Source of the DNA: Triatoma infestans
Lineage: Eukaryota > Arthropoda > Insecta > Hemiptera > Reduviidae
Assembly: GCA_011037195.1 (NCBI GenBank)
Contig: JAAEAF010001505.1
Span: 62,001-126,000 of the forward strand
Length of the DNA stretch: 64,000 bases
Reading direction: 5' to 3'
In this document: piece by piece, positions 12,601-24,989 of the stretch
Position numbering within the stretch: position 1 is the first letter of the stretch
How the letters are laid out: each line of letters starts with the position of its first letter
Program-made: the position numbers and the translations under genes
The notes under the pieces: model-generated
The model's database searches: none
Seen by the model: the letters and a program-made list of their open reading frames with translations, nothing else
Told to the model about the DNA's origin: nothing

Positions 12601-14025
12601 ATTGTAGTTTTCAGAAACGGGGGAAAGCTAGCGAAAGGGGAATTTTGGCACTTTGGAAAAGACCGTATAGAAACAACTAATAGCTACAAATATCTTGGTG
12701 TGACCCTAACTTCTAATTTGTCCCTGGTCCATCATTTTAAGGAAAAAGCTCAAAAATCGAAATTTGCGATAAATACCTTCAACAAAATTTTATATAACAA
12801 AAATATTGCCTTTTCTTGCAAGCTAAAAATATTCAATACTGTATCTAGGGCTATAATTTGTTATTGCGCGCAGATATGGGGTTCTAGGATGTATTCTACT
12901 GTAGAGATTTTATTAAGATTCTTTTTTAAAAAATGCTTTAACTTGCCAGTGAATACTCCAGATTTCGTTTTGTATTTAGAGACTGGTGTCTTTCCGGTTT
13001 TTCTGTATACGAAAAAATTGAATTTGACATATGCCCGTAAATGTTTAGAGCTTCCACCGCATAGATACCCAAATATTTTTATAAAAGAAATTATTAAAAA
13101 GAAATTGTTTTTTTATAAGGACTGGGAGAATCTTTGTTTAACATATAACATTGAATTGGACAGCCTGTTAGATAAGGAGGTTACAATAAACGATATTTTA
13201 ATTAAAATGAAGGTTAAATTATTAAAACTTATAAAAATAATGCATTACATAGCGTACATCACTCACTGTATAAATCCCTAAAGAGCTACAATTGTATCAA
13301 TAATATTAACCTTGACAGTTCGATGATTAGTTGGATCATAAAAGTTAGAGGAGAGTTGCTTTATTTAAATTATTATGACTTTAATAAAACAATAACAATT
13401 TGCTCCTTGTGTAATTTGAGAGAAAACGAGGATGTCCCGCACTTTATTGCCAGATGCCCCATTTTGAGAGAATTTCGGGTAAAGTTTTTTGACAAAGATA
13501 TTCTAAATTTCGAAGAATTATTAGAATACCTTGACGGAAAGGATTGGTTAAGTTTAATTAACTACTGCAAATCTGCCTGGAATTATAGATATTTTTTAGT
13601 TAAACAATTTAATTTTTTGACATTCTTATCAAGTTATTTTAATCAGTTTTTTCTTTCTTTACTTTGTATAAATGTGTTTAGTCTCAACTCTGATTTGCTA
13701 TTACTAGGATTGTGAGGTATTTATTTTATTTATTTTTTAAGAAGGTATTTATTTTATTTATTTTTTAAGAAGATACTACATTATTTTTAAGATACTACTA
13801 CTTTATTTTTTAAGAAGATACTGCTTATTCTTATTATTTGTACTTATCCATTTATTTTACAATATTGTTGAATTATTCTGATATAAACATATGGCAACTC
13901 CTCAGACGGTCATGTGACCATGAGTATGTCTTAAAAATTGTTTTTGGAAAAAAGTTTTTTGTTTTGTTCAACAAGAATTAATAAAGATTATTATTATTAT
14001 TATTATTATTATTACAGCTGTGCGA
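9674..14025 (+). mobile_element. Non-LTR retrotransposon with 13-bp target duplication
   Basis: The element proper runs 9687-14012 and is flanked by TACAGCTGTGCGA at 9674-9686 and 14013-14025, the target duplication. In order it encodes an N-terminal nucleic-acid-binding-type region (about 9690-10410); an APE-type endonuclease with ILIGDFNSRI near 10810 and SDHLPI near 11120; and a reverse transcriptase with NYRGVSFG, FIDFSAAFD, LKQGCLLSPLLF and FAYADDLVVLA (11860-12620). A C-terminal zinc knuckle CSLCNLRENEDVPHFIARC lies near 13405-13470. It ends in AATAAAG and a (TTA)n tail. The frame is broken by TAA at 10425, TGA near 10603, 12055 and 12433, and shifts near 10990, 11400, 11830 and 13290, so it is dead. 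The binding region and endonuclease share one frame, so the ancestor may have had one fused ORF. Clade Jockey/CR1/RTE-like; not settled. Confidence 0.85.
13715..13770 (+). repeat. 28-bp tandem duplication in retrotransposon 3' UTR
   Basis: Two copies of a 28-bp unit (13715-13742 and 13743-13770) lie just after the last stop codon of the 9687-14012 element, followed by shorter echoes containing AGATACTAC. Repeats in the 3' UTR are common in non-LTR elements that end in simple-sequence tails. Confidence 0.75.
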
Positions 14026-14825
14026 TTAGCATTCCAACTTTTACCGAATTTCCTCTTAAATTACTAAAACCATCAGTTTTTTAAAGAACTGTGCAGATCT
14101 AAGCGTTTAGTTTAATATCATAACATTTAATAAAGTTTAACGTAATTCTTCATAAATTTAATTTGTTTAACAGTTGTGAAAATTCAAAATTCATTGTAAT
14201 CTTCTTTAGTAAATCTGAATTGAATCACTCTTTTCAGAAACAATGCATTCGTATTCCATTCATCATAACCTTGATTTCTAAAAAGCAATATCTTCCCGTT
14301 GATGTTAACGTTTTCGGCGATATATTTCCCTTAAATTCATTTTTCATTTTTAGATTCGGTGATTCTTCCCGCCTGTGCAAAAACCAGCAAAGTTTTGCTC
14401 TTAAAAATCCCCCTTTATCTTATTTGCTTCTGGTTTTGACGTAGTCTTCTTGATATTTGTGATATGATCTCAAGGAATTATTCTTCAAATATTTGTTTGA
14501 CGCATCTCACCTTTACTAACAAGTTATTTGGAAATGTTTTAAAATGAACAAATTTTAGAGCATTCCTAGATATGGGTAATAATGAAATCTTGTAACATGA
14601 AAGCTGTGGTCAAAGACTTGCAGCAAAAGATTTTAGAATGGCAATAGAAATAATATACAGCTAAGCACAGTTGAGCCTGTTGATCTTACTTAACCTTAAA
14701 TTTCCTTCATTTATTTTCTAACTTGTGGAGAAATCTACGATTTATTTCATTTCTCTTCGTAATGCAGACTGCCAGTATTTCTATTGGTGCAGAATCAGTA
14801 CCATTTGTAGCTGGCTGTCAATTAG
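14026..14825. other. Intergenic stretch with no supported gene
   Basis: The 93-codon plus-strand frame at 14163-14444 has no motif, signal peptide or homology that I recognise and lies in mixed AT-rich DNA. I regard it as chance. Confidence 0.4.
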
Positions 14826-14829
14826 TGTT

Positions 14830-17440
14830 TCATCCGCGTAGATAAGATAACCCGCAAGGGGTTTGGTGTTACATGCCTGGAGAGCAGAGCCCCCATGAGT
14901 ACCTGAGCTCAGTACTCCATGCAGCTCACAGAACAAACAGTACACTCCTCACATTCCCACTACAAAGTAACACACAAACACACACACACAATATAGAAAA
15001 GGTACAACAATACCACCGCCCCTAGGAGCAACTCTGGCTGAGGACTGAGAAGGGAATGTTCGGTTTCCCTTAGGGGCAGCTCCCCGACCAGCCTAGGACA
15101 AGACAGGCCGATCCCCTGCTTGTCTGAAACATATGAATCACGAGTATAGGAACAAACACGCCGGACAGTTTTTATGGAATCAGACCTGGCGAGGAAAAAG
15201 GATTATTCGATTGGCAACTTGGAATGTGCGGGGCATAAATGCTAAGGAACTGGATCTAGTTGAAGAAATGAAAAAAGCAAAAGTGGACCTATTCGGAACA
15301 ACGGAAATTAAAAAGAGAGGGAAAGGAGAGGTAAAACAACAAGCTCATATTTTGCTATATTCGGGCACTACTGAAAACAAAACCGCGAGTGGAGAAGTTG
15401 GCTATCTTTTTGGGGTGACATGATTAAAGGGTGGAAATTTGTAAATGATCGTCTAATGGTGGTAGATATAGAAGAAGGTGACTCTCTGAAATCACTTATT
15501 ATTGCTTATGGACCTAACAATAACGCGATTGCTGTTGAGAAGGATACCTTTTTTGATGCTTTACAATAGATAATGCACAAGCGGTCCCCATTATCATGGG
15601 AGATCTGAATGGTAGAGTGGGAAGAGACAGCCATACATGGCCGGAGGTGCTAGGATCATATGGTGAAGAGATAAAAAAAGATAACGGAGAGAGAATCCTG
15701 CACCTTTGTAAAGCAAAGGGATTAGTTGTTACAAACACTAAATTCCCCCATAAAAACTCTCCTAAATTTACGAGAAAAGAACCAATTAGAAATGAGTAAT
15801 CCATCATGAACTATTTCTTAGATAAAAAATAAATGGTTAAGGAACGAATTGGCTTAAGAGTGAAAAGAGGTTTGAAAAAAAAGGCTTTTTGGAAGCGATC
15901 ACTACTTATTGAAGTTGGTCAAAATATGGAAAGGGGATAGAACTGAAGGAAAAAAGAAAAGAATTATTAGGAAAGAAACAATGAAATCTCACAGATTGAA
16001 AGAAGAAGAAATCGCCACCTACTATCAAGAAGAAATACAAAGAATGATTAGAGACAGAATTCACCACTGGAATAGTTGAAACAAACTGGAAATCTTTTAA
16101 GAAATAGTTGTTGGATGCAGCAGCGCTTGTATGTGGTAAAAGGAAAGTAGGGTCGCAGGAAAAGAGAAAGGTTGGTGGTCCGATGATTTGAAGGAAGTAA
16201 TAAGGAAAAGAAATTACTGTGGAAACAATACCTCCAACATAGAACACCCGTACGATATATGTACAGAAATACAAGAATAGAGGTGAAGAAGAAAGTAATC
16301 GAGGCCAACAGGAAGACATAGCAAGACTTTGGTAAAAATGTGGAGATGGATTTTAAAGAAAATCAAAAACTATTCTACCGTGTCATAAAAGGTAAGAGCC
16401 CAAGGGCTGAGCCCAAGCGCTGAAATGTATAAAAGATAGCTCCGGAAACATATTCCGACAAAGCGGTCAAATAATGGAAAGATGGAAAGGATACTTCAAG
16501 GACCTTCCAGAAAATAATCCTCTGGATAGAGAAAAGGAATCAGAAGAGGAAAACAATTGGGAGTAAGACGATTATTCAGATGGGGATGAATAAGAGGAAA
16601 CTTTGTTGAGTTTGATGTCAGGGAAGGCAGCAGTATTCACGAAATAACCTCAGAAATGATAAAATACGTGGGACCTAAAGGAAAGAAGTCTCCTTGCACT
16701 TACTCAATCTAGTATGGAAGCAGGAGAAAATTCCCAGTGACTGGGAAGTAACAGTCATTGTCCCAGTCTTCAAAAGAGGGGATAATAGAGACTGTAGTAA
16801 CCACAGAGGTATATCCTTCTTAAGTGCAGAATACTAGAAAAAAGAATATTTACTGCAAAATATTAGAAAAAAGAATTAGAAGAACTGTCGAAGGAAAGCT
16901 CGAAGAAGTGCAGTATGGTTTCCGTAGCAATCGGAGTACTCAAGATTTCATATTTACGATGAGACAGTATTCGAAAAAATAATAGAAAAAGGGAAAGAGT
17001 TGTCAGTCAGGCAATGAAAGCAAAAGAAATAGATGATAGAGAACATATATTAGTAGAAAGTCTCTATAAAAAAACTATAGTAAGATTTGCCGGCATACCT
17101 CTGAAGAATTCGTGACTACTGCAGGAATCCCTCAAGGCTGTAGTCTCAGCCACTTATTATTTATTTTGGTGTTAGACACAGCCATTCAAAGCAAAGGAGG
17201 TATGAAAAAATTCCACCTGGGACATGTAAGCTTGAGACCGACGAGCCTATCGATACTAGCATTCGCCGATGATTTGGTTATATTCGCAAAAAATGACAGA
17301 GATCTTCATTTTAATATTAAGAAGCTACAAGAGGAATTGCTGAAGATTAACATGATTATCAACCCGGCGAAAACGAAAGCAATGAGAGTAGGGAAAAAAC
17401 CTCACAGGATAATGAGAACAATAAGGATAAATAATAAAAG
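14830..17440 (+). mobile_element. Decayed RTE-like non-LTR retrotransposon
   Basis: A GC-richer leader (14830-15130) precedes an ORF beginning MNHEYRNKH with the endonuclease start RLATWNVRGINAKELDLVEE. The second endonuclease block MGDLNGRVGRD follows at 15596. Then come a long decayed stretch with FKRGDNRDCSNHRGISF-like RT block 1 near 16770-16830, a GIPQGCSLSHLLF block at 17122 and FADDLVIF near 17262. The first part of this order fits the endonuclease-RT proteins often annotated as craniofacial-development-protein-like in insects. Many frameshifts and stops make it a pseudo-element. Its 3' end runs into a hammerhead-bearing short element at about 17445. Confidence 0.75.
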
Positions 17441-17444
17441 ATTA

Positions 17445-17595
17445 GAGCAAGTCTGTGTTATCACAATGTCTGACAAACGCATCCTGAAGATGGGCGAACG
17501 CCCGAAACTGGTCGATGATGACAAAATGAAGCAGGCTACCACGGAAAATGTCTCAGATGCTTTCCAGCTCTGCGGAACCAACCAACAAAACAAGT
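17445..17595 (+). mobile_element. Short element with hammerhead-like core (copy 1)
   Basis: This segment is nearly identical to the insertion at 28811-28954 and shares its tail with 36643-36875 and 54000-54150 (GGAAAATGTCTC...CTTTCCAGCTCTGCGGAACC). It contains CATC, CTGAAGA, T, a GGGC-GAAC-GCCC hairpin, GAAACTGGTC and GATG at 17480-17517. Here the stem III palindrome ACCGGT is changed to ACTGGT. It abuts the 3' end of the RTE-like relic, so the order of insertion is unclear. Confidence 0.6.
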
Positions 17596-18433
17596 AGACA
17601 TCTTTAGGGATAAAGGGAAGGGATAAAGACAACTATAAATCACTGAGATTTTTTTTCGGGAAAACTGTGAGTGTGAAGTACGAGATAAGTTACAATAGGC
17701 AAAATGGGTGCATTGCGGAATAAACCACAACCTAAGGGAAAATATGGGTCTCAAGCCCAAAATGACCAACTGGCTCCTCTCCTATGGTACTCTCCTACAG
17801 TAATACCATCATTAAACAGTCCAGCAGGGTAGTATGGTAAACTAAAACTGAATAACATGCACCAAAGAAAACTCTGGCTTGTTTACAGAGGTTAGCTTGT
17901 CTTTTTTAATTACTAGAGGCACTTAGAAGTATTGCTACCTCAGCTAAAGCTCTTGATATAATCGGAGGAAAGGGCAACCGAAATTCCAGATATATGCTTG
18001 CTGCGATTTTTGATTTTAGACGTAGTTTTTCTTTGGTAGTCAGTAACTCAATGTCAAATATTTGAAAGTATATAATAATTGCTCATACAAATAAAAAAAT
18101 ATTATTGCTTGAAACTTATAAAAATATAATAATTGTCTTTGTGATAAAAAAATAAATAAAATTCCCAAAATCAAACTAAAATTTTGAAAAAAAAAAATAT
18201 GAATGATTAATGTCTGACTATAATAATGGACAATAAATAATAAAATTTATTATAGATTGCTTTTTTTAATATATTTGTATTTCAATAGGATGATGTAATT
18301 GTTTTGTTGAATTATACAACTTTTTTAAAAGAAGGGAAGAAAATAAAAATAAAATAAATAGATTGTGAATTAATAATTACAGTTCGCAACTACTCCAAGG
18401 TGTCAGATAGTTTTGAAGAAGGTCACATTAGAC

Positions 18434-20713
18434 ATGTTAATAAAAGTATATCTTGCGTTCTTTGTAGGGTTATCTACATCTTTTGCAATATCACCTGATA
18501 CTAAAGTAAGTATAGGCATTGTTAAATAGAATTAGGTTATAAAATACTTTGCTGAGTGTTGTATAACTTGGATTCAAGCACATAAACCAAAACCCATCCT
18601 TGATTGAGACAATAGTCAAACCATGAAAACTCCGAAATTCTCCTTCTCCTAATTCCCTTAAAAGATCAAGTATATTCCACAATAACAGAAAGTCAATATT
18701 AATATTATAACATATTGAGCCTGTTTAATACTGTTTATTTATTTTTCATATCCATCTTGACACCATTTTGGCCATATTAGTAAAATTTATGAAGTCAATT
18801 ACAATAAGTATATGGACAGTGAATTTCAATTAATCAACACATAGCATCCAGTCCAGAAATTTGTTCTAATCCTGGGACTATTCTAGCTAAGATATAGAAT
18901 ATTTTCAGCCAATCAAAAATCAACTTATTGTGGAAATAATTTAATCTTTTTCATAGACATCCTGTTCTGATTAATGTTCCCAAATCTTATGTCCTCACAA
19001 CTCATGCAGTCTCTCTCTCTCAACATGGATGATCATTTCTTGTTCTACCTCACAAACTCAAGAAGCCCTATTATGTAGAAATATCTTCGTAAACCACAGT
19101 GCCCATGTTCTAATCAGACACCTGTGAGAGGACCGTGAAAGACACAGCAACATACCACTTAGCCCTGTCCAGACCACTTCACGTATACCTCTGAGTTCTC
19201 CACGTAAAGCTGACAAAGTTTGTCTGATATGTGCCCAAAGACACGCCAACAACAGACCAGGCTCCACTGTTGACATAAACAGCTATCTCAAAAATCCGTG
19301 ATAAAGTAATTATTGAAAACCATTGAGGATCATTTTTTTTTTTTTTTTTAAGAAAAAGACTAACTCTTCGTTTTTTCAAGTTACGAAGTAGGTACATGAT
19401 TTGCTCCTCCAAAACTACATTTAAAATTCTGATTTAATTTATCTTAGTATAAGGGATGGAAGCAATAACGACGCCTTTTTTTTACATTCTCACTCTTGCA
19501 TTGTAATCACATTTTTTGTTGGTGATTTTTGTGTGTATACAGTACAACCAAGCCAATGGCAGGCGTTTCACGTTAAGGCAGTTTTTAATAGTTATTCGCC
19601 CAGGGTTGCTGCAGGAGTTTTTTTAGATTTTTGGCATTTTGTCGTAAACGGTTGCCAAAGTTTTCTTTAAACTTGGTATGCTTGCTGCTGAGTTAGAAAC
19701 GTATCAATTTAGTTGGAAAGATTTTTTTTGAAAATTTAGTTTGGTTAGTTGTGCAGAATTTGTGGGGTTAATACAAATGTTCTATGTCGTTGGTTCAGTG
19801 TTTTTAGAGCGATCTGCAGGGCCACGATAAAATCATCATTTCTCTTTCTGCCAAGATTATTAGGTTGGTACTTATCCCCCCCACTTCTATATTTATTTTA
19901 GGACAAATATTTGAGTTTAAAAAAAAATTGTCCTTTTATATATAATTTGATTAATAGGATTAAGAGAAAGTCGTGTGAGTGTTATTCACCAATTTTTTTT
20001 ATATTCTATAAGTTAAAAATCAATCCGGTTAATAAGTTAAAAATTGAATATTCAACACGTGAGTAAATGCAGCTTCGCTAATGTGGCCAATAACTGTACT
20101 AGAATATAAAAGCGCCATAACTTTACTCACTGTTTGATAAATAGTTACTATTTTATTTCTTTAGTTGCAGAATTCTAAATGCTTCCAGAATTGTATAACA
20201 TCCACAAAATGCACACCACTTGAAGGCCATCTACACAGTTGTAGTCATAAAGCTAGTATGGAACGATATCTTAAGTGCATTTCGTCGTGTGAGAAGAAAA
20301 TGCCAAATAATGCTAATGCTGTTCATCCAGAATTAAAGAAAAAATTTGTGGACGATTCTGAAATTAATAAAAGAGCGAATAGGAAGAGCGTGCAATCAAA
20401 CAGCGCTAGTATTTATAAAAAAAATATTGAATTACGCAAGGCTCGTTTTAGGAATACTAAAAGCCATGAGGGTGTAAGCAGAGGAGCAAATGCTAAGGTT
20501 TCATCAGCAAAGAGCTCCAAAAATAATAGTGGGCCGAATTTGGCTATCAACAGTAAAAGTGATATTGATAGTCAAGAAGATTTTAGTCTAGAACAAATAC
20601 CAGTAGGTCTAGGACCACGGCAACAACCTCAATCACATCAAATAAAAAGAAAAGGTTCAGATGGAGAAACCGCAAAGGTTCTGTCAATGTTGATTAGAAC
20701 TAGGAACCATTAA
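18434..20713 (+). CDS. Two-exon secreted six-Cys protein
   Basis: Exon 1 (18434-18505) encodes MLIKVYLAFFVGLSTSFA plus ISPDTK, a clear signal peptide, and ends at GTAAGT. Exon 2 begins at 20171 after TTGCAG, phase 0, and ends with TAA at 20711-20713; the whole predicts 204 residues. Exon 2 opens with six cysteines in C-x3-C-x5-C-x9-C-x11-C-x3-C, then a conserved AVHPELKKKFV stretch, a Lys/Ser-rich region with RGANAKVSSAKSSKNN, and a Gln-rich end with a basic KRK site. Compared with the 32942 exon it lacks a middle segment that contains the RFKR cleavage site there, and the join follows KSSKNN. AATAAA lies at 20817. A secreted, disulphide-linked product is likely; function unknown. Confidence 0.75.
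18506..20170 (+). other. Intron of the 18434-20713 gene
   Basis: Phase-0 GT..AG intron of 1.66 kb. It contains a minus-strand retroelement C-terminal remnant (18950-19145) and otherwise AT-rich sequence. In the duplicated locus the matching intron also contains a second cysteine exon (31453-31944) that is missing here: only about 35 bp separate the donor from the point where similarity to 32185 resumes. Confidence 0.6.
18950..19145 (-). pseudogene. Remnant of I/R1-type retroelement C-terminus
   Basis: Minus-strand translation keeps scraps of the zinc-knuckle end of an I/R1-type protein, such as DCMSCEDIRFG. The same relic lies at 32540-32790, and a better preserved relative at 53740-53880 reads FCRVCETEEETPIHL. 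It predates the block duplication because both copies carry it. Confidence 0.55.
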
Positions 20714-20816
20714 ATTTAAAAAAAAAAAAAATACAATGTAGTAAATCACTTATGGCATCATAAATATTATTAAAAAATTTCAAAACTACTACATACTGTG
20801 CATTCTGTTGAAATGC

Positions 20817-20822
20817 AATAAA
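20817..20822 (+). promoter_or_regulatory. Polyadenylation signal AATAAA
   Basis: Canonical AATAAA lies 104 bp after the stop codon of the 18434-20713 gene. The same hexamer is conserved at 34206-34211 in the duplicated flank. Confidence 0.5.
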
Positions 20823-21759
20823 TTAGCTTTTCGCACTATTTTTGCCTATTAGTCTTTATATTTTACATATATTTTCTTTAATATGGTTTAATGATGTATT
20901 CAGTGTTTTGCATAGTTTTTAAAATAGTTACTTCTGTTAAACTAATTTTGTTTTTGTAAGTTCTGAAATAAAGACTAGATAGAGGAGGGTCAAAGTATCT
21001 AGGACAGATGGACCTCAACAATTTTGTTATTGGGTGTCTTTTATAGGACCAGATTTGAGCTGACTTCATTACAAAAATAAATGCCATCCAAAAATAAAAG
21101 TCTGATTAAGGGTTACATAATAATTCTCGGCGCATATATGAGCTAGAATTGTGAAACCCATTCTTTATAGTCCTTTCTCCTGGAAGGTTGTATATTGGTT
21201 AGCTGTGATAAAGGGAAGTAAAATAACATTCAAATCAACACAATCATCTTCCGGTTATTTAGCAACAGTCTGAAAATTTGACAAGGGTGGTGAGATTTTT
21301 TTCGCGAATCGGACAGTTTGAGACTTGAACTACAATCACTCGTATATTAATAAAACAAAAGACTGTTTACTGACAAGGGCTTTACAGTTAAACACGGTGA
21401 AGAAAAAGGGAAAATGTAGCGAGAGGCTAATAAAGTGGAGCGGCGTGGCAAAATAGGCTGTTGTCGTCTTCAAGATACTATCGTTATCAGTAGAAAACTC
21501 CGTCGTTTTTATGGTGGTCGAGCCTAATTTGTGATGCCGCTCGGCTCTATCCTTACGGTACTGTTTCTCTTGTGTTTCTGTGAAGTTCTGACTGTACTTT
21601 CTGCTTTTAAATAATAGACGTATCTGTGAATGTAGTTCAATACTTCTCATATTCCCGACAAAACCAGTATACAATACCACTATAATTATTCAATATCATT
21701 ATTTTTCCATTGCCATTATAATTTTTACGAACATGTAAAAATGCTCTAGACGAGATAAT

Positions 21760-21895
21760 AAATCAATAAACTTCATTGAAAAAGGCACATATCAGTCGCC
21801 GAAATGTTTAGCTAGTAATCATGGTGTCTTAATCAAAAAACCAAGGAATACTATCGAAAACAGTGGTAGAATTAAGAAGAGGATACGAAGAAAAA
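21760..21895 (+). repeat. Hammerhead-like hairpin repeat, second type (copy 1)
   Basis: The stretch TTGAAAAAGGCACATATCAG...CCGAAATG resembles the copy at 35996-36060, where TTGAAGA is followed by a GGCA...TGCC hairpin and GAAAC. Both are followed by the same 80-bp tail. The core is a degenerate form of CTGANGA-hairpin-GAAAC, so activity is doubtful. It is part of the duplicated block. Confidence 0.4.
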
Positions 21896-22329
21896 AAAAT
21901 TCTACAATTTCAACATTTTAATGAACCATAATTAAATTATAATCGATTTAAATAAAATATTTTAATTATCGCTCTATTTCATAATAAAAAAATTTTTATA
22001 AACAATAATACGCTTTTGCTGTTTATAATTTGAAGTATAAACAAAGTATTTTTATATTTGCACTTAAACTTTTTTTTAATTATTATTTTTATTTGATACA
22101 CAATAATTTGTTTAAAGAAATAACTCACTTATTTTGAAAATCTAATAAACTTTCATATTATTATTTATCAGTAACTTTTAATGCAGCCTATTTTATATAT
22201 TTCCTACTTACATAAAATATTAATCTTGTGTCAAAATACATGAATTTTTCTACCTACATTTCCCAGCTTGCGGTTGACACGTCTCTTAAACCAAGTATAT
22301 TTAATATACATTTAATTATCTATATGGAT

Positions 22330-23090
22330 AATTATTACATTCCAATATAATGTACTTCACAGCAGTGCTTCTCAATTCAAAATGTGCCGCTTACCAGAAA
22401 ATATTCAATACTTATTATTATACAATAATATTTTTTTTTATTTTTCTTTACAACAAAGCAAAAGTACAGTAAGTACCAATGATCCTAGTAGAATTCATAC
22501 ATAGTATCCTGAGTGTAGAGCCTATCAAAATTGCAAAATCATGATAATGTTCATCAACTCTCATAGTAAAAGAGAGAAAACAATTCTTTTAAGATGTCTG
22601 AGAAAATTTTTTTGTTAGGGTCCTAGAAGATAGATGCTTTGTTTGTGAATCGATATTAGGATTTTATTCCCTAACAGTTTGAGCAACTAGGGAGACGATA
22701 AGAATATTAAGATCTGTTTTATTTAGAAAGAAGCGAACGTTAAATTATAGAGCGGAGAATTTTAGATTGTTGGAGGGTTTGAACAACTTTTGGATTAGTT
22801 AGAATCTTTGGTCTCATTGAGTTTGATCGCATCTTTTTTTGAACCGTTTTTCTAAAGAGTTGAGATGGATCTGTCTATTACTGTAATTACTGGATAAGAT
22901 AAGAATGTCACCAGTTTAAATAAGAGGTTAGGGTCACAATATATTGGAATACCTACAGGATGCACAGCATGGACCTAGAATGTTGCCTATATACACCGGC
23001 AATGGCATGATTAAAAGAAGAGAAGTATGTTCCGAGATGTACTAGAACATGAGTCAATTAGGATTTTAAAATAAAGTACCTTTGACTCGG
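22330..23090. other. Intergenic stretch, no gene recognised
   Basis: AT-rich to 22600, then mixed composition up to the retroelement at 23095. The sequence from 22620 to 23090 may be decayed upstream parts of that element, but I cannot place any domain in it. Confidence 0.4.
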
Positions 23091-23094
23091 AGAA

Positions 23095-24980
23095 TGCCAG
23101 GGTACCTTAATCGACTGAAGGCATGTTTCACTGGAGTAACACCTCAGGACTGGAGCTTCTTCTCAAGGGGCTTGCAATGTTGTATATAACGTATAGACCG
23201 ATTAGCCTAACCTAATGGACAGATATATTAGGGATGATGTCTTGTGTGTAAACCACCTAAGTGCCCGCCAATACGCTTATCAACCAGGTAGGTCGACTGA
23301 GGCCTCACTGGATGATCTTAACAGGCTGCTATCAAAATCCTTGGAGGTCAAGGAAATTGCGGTAGCCACCTTTCTGGACATTGAGGCTAAGTACCTTGGT
23401 GTCACTTTCGACCGAAGAGTCACTTGGAATCAACACTGACAAAATTTCTCACATAGCCGATGCATCATTTAGTAGGTGCAGACGGCTTTGTGGGAGAAAC
23501 TGGGGCTTGCGCCCAAGTTTGTGACTATGGCTCTACACCAGGATCATCAGACCCATGGTTACATATGGGTCGGTAGTTTGGTGGACCAAAACGTTGCAGA
23601 AGGGGGCGGTGGAAAGGCTCGGTGGGATCCAAAGGCGAGCATGCCTTGGTTCCACGGGGGCCATGAAGACCACCCCGACTGCGGCGTTGGAAGTCCTCCT
23701 CAATCTGCCACCATTACACATTCTCGTTCTAGGCGAAGCCAGAATGGGAATACATAGGCTCCTGCAGGGGCCGCCTCCCATTACCTCTAGGCATGATCGT
23801 AACAACCAGAGGTTGATCGAGGAAATCAAGGCGGACTTTCTTCTGGGGATGCCAACGGATAGCATGGTTCCTAAGTATTTCTTCGGAAGGACTTCCATAT
23901 TGTCATACCGAGCAAAGGCGAATGGGGCTGTGACCCACCCCTGTTCGGTAACTCGATCTGGTATACAGATGGATCCAAAACTCCGACTGGGGTCGGAGCT
24001 GGGGTCTACGGGGGCAGGCCTAAAGTTAAAATTAAGGCCAGCCTAGGGAAGTACGCCACGGTCTTTCAGGCTGAAGTCGTGGCGTTACAACTCTGCGCTA
24101 GGGAGATTATAAGGGAAGGCAAGGGATAGTGGGTAGAAGAGTGGCCATTTACTCCGACAGTCAGGCAGCCTTGAAGGCACTTTCCTCACACCAAATGGTC
24201 TCAAGACTAGTGTGACACTGCCTACTTGCCCTCACCGAGGTGGGTACTCGGAATAAACTGACACTCGCCTGGGTGCCGGGATATGCGGGGTTCCTGGGCA
24301 ATGAGAGGGCGGATGCCCTAGCGAGGGAGGGCTCGCAGGATACCTTTATAGGCCCCGAACCCTTCTGCGGCTTGTCCAGGGGCCTCATCCAAACTTCTAT
24401 CAGGGGGTGGATAGAAGATCAGCGTCTGCGTTGGTGGGAGGGAACACCAGGACAGAGGCAGGCAAAGCTCTTCATTAAAAGACATTTGCCTAAATTCACC
24501 AAAGACCTACTGAGCCAAACCCGAAGGGATATAAGGTTAATTGTGGGTCTACTAACAGGGCATTGTAGGCTGAATAGACACATGCACCACCTACAACTTG
24601 CGGATAGTGCGGTATGCCGATTCTGCAAGGTAGAGGAGGAGACCCCGGCGCACATCCTTTGTGAGTGCGCCGGCCTGGCGAAGATTAGGTTTCTTCAATT
24701 GGGGACGGGCAATCCCGAAGCTGAAAGCTTCATGATGGAGCCGCTCTCTGCTAGGATTGATTAGGAGGGCATGGCTGGGGGCTGTTCTGTAACTTAAGGG
24801 GATCCACAATAGACCTCAACTTGTAGGTCGCAGTGGAATGAGGCTCCCTCCCTCGCTTCTATTCTATTGGTCACTACTCAATTAAATAAACCACAGTCAT
24901 CAACCAATGATGATATGCAAGATGACTAATATCTAATACGCAAGAATATGACTAATATGCAAGAATATACCTAGTAAAAT
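23095..24980 (+). mobile_element. I/R1-type non-LTR retrotransposon remnant with RNase H
   Basis: In order: RT block with YRPISLT near 23198; a fingers region YQPGRSTEASLDDL (23280) joined by deletion to KYLGVTFDRRVTW (about 23390); a connector around 23490-23900; an RNase H domain with WYTDGSKTPTGVGAG near 23970, DSQAALKAL near 24160 and WVPGYAGFLGNERADALARE near 24270; and a C-terminal zinc knuckle CRFCKVEEETPAHILCEC at 24617-24670. The YADD core is deleted, and the segments lie in different frames or are cut by stops. The GC content is well above the surroundings, marking a recent arrival relative to the local AT-rich DNA. Confidence 0.85.
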
Positions 24981-24989
24981 ATAATTTGG

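Larger units (their letters stand above)
17970..22330 (+). repeat. Segmental duplication, copy 1 (pairs with 30690-37165)
   Basis: The block aligns collinearly with 30690-37165: promoter and signal exon (about 97 % alike by eye over 18380-18505), intron with a buried retroelement fragment, cysteine exon, a 3' flank that is nearly identical over 20750-21290, then more diverged sequence to about 22330. Copy 2 is longer because it holds an extra cysteine exon, a 54-bp satellite, a 1-kb insert at about 34935-35943, two hammerhead elements and a small retroposon. Confidence 0.85.

Noticed and set aside
15906..16319. Minus-strand frames within the RTE-like element
   Set aside because: They are antisense of purine-rich decayed LINE sequence with no domain.
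17112..17597. 161-codon ORF as one protein ending with the hammerhead segment
   Set aside because: The first part is a reverse transcriptase fragment, and the last third is the translated hammerhead element; the fusion is incidental.
21336..21680. 114-codon minus-strand frame, considered as a Penelope GIY-YIG relic
   Set aside because: No GIY-YIG or RT motif is visible, and the frame is not kept in the duplicated counterpart near 34740-34930.
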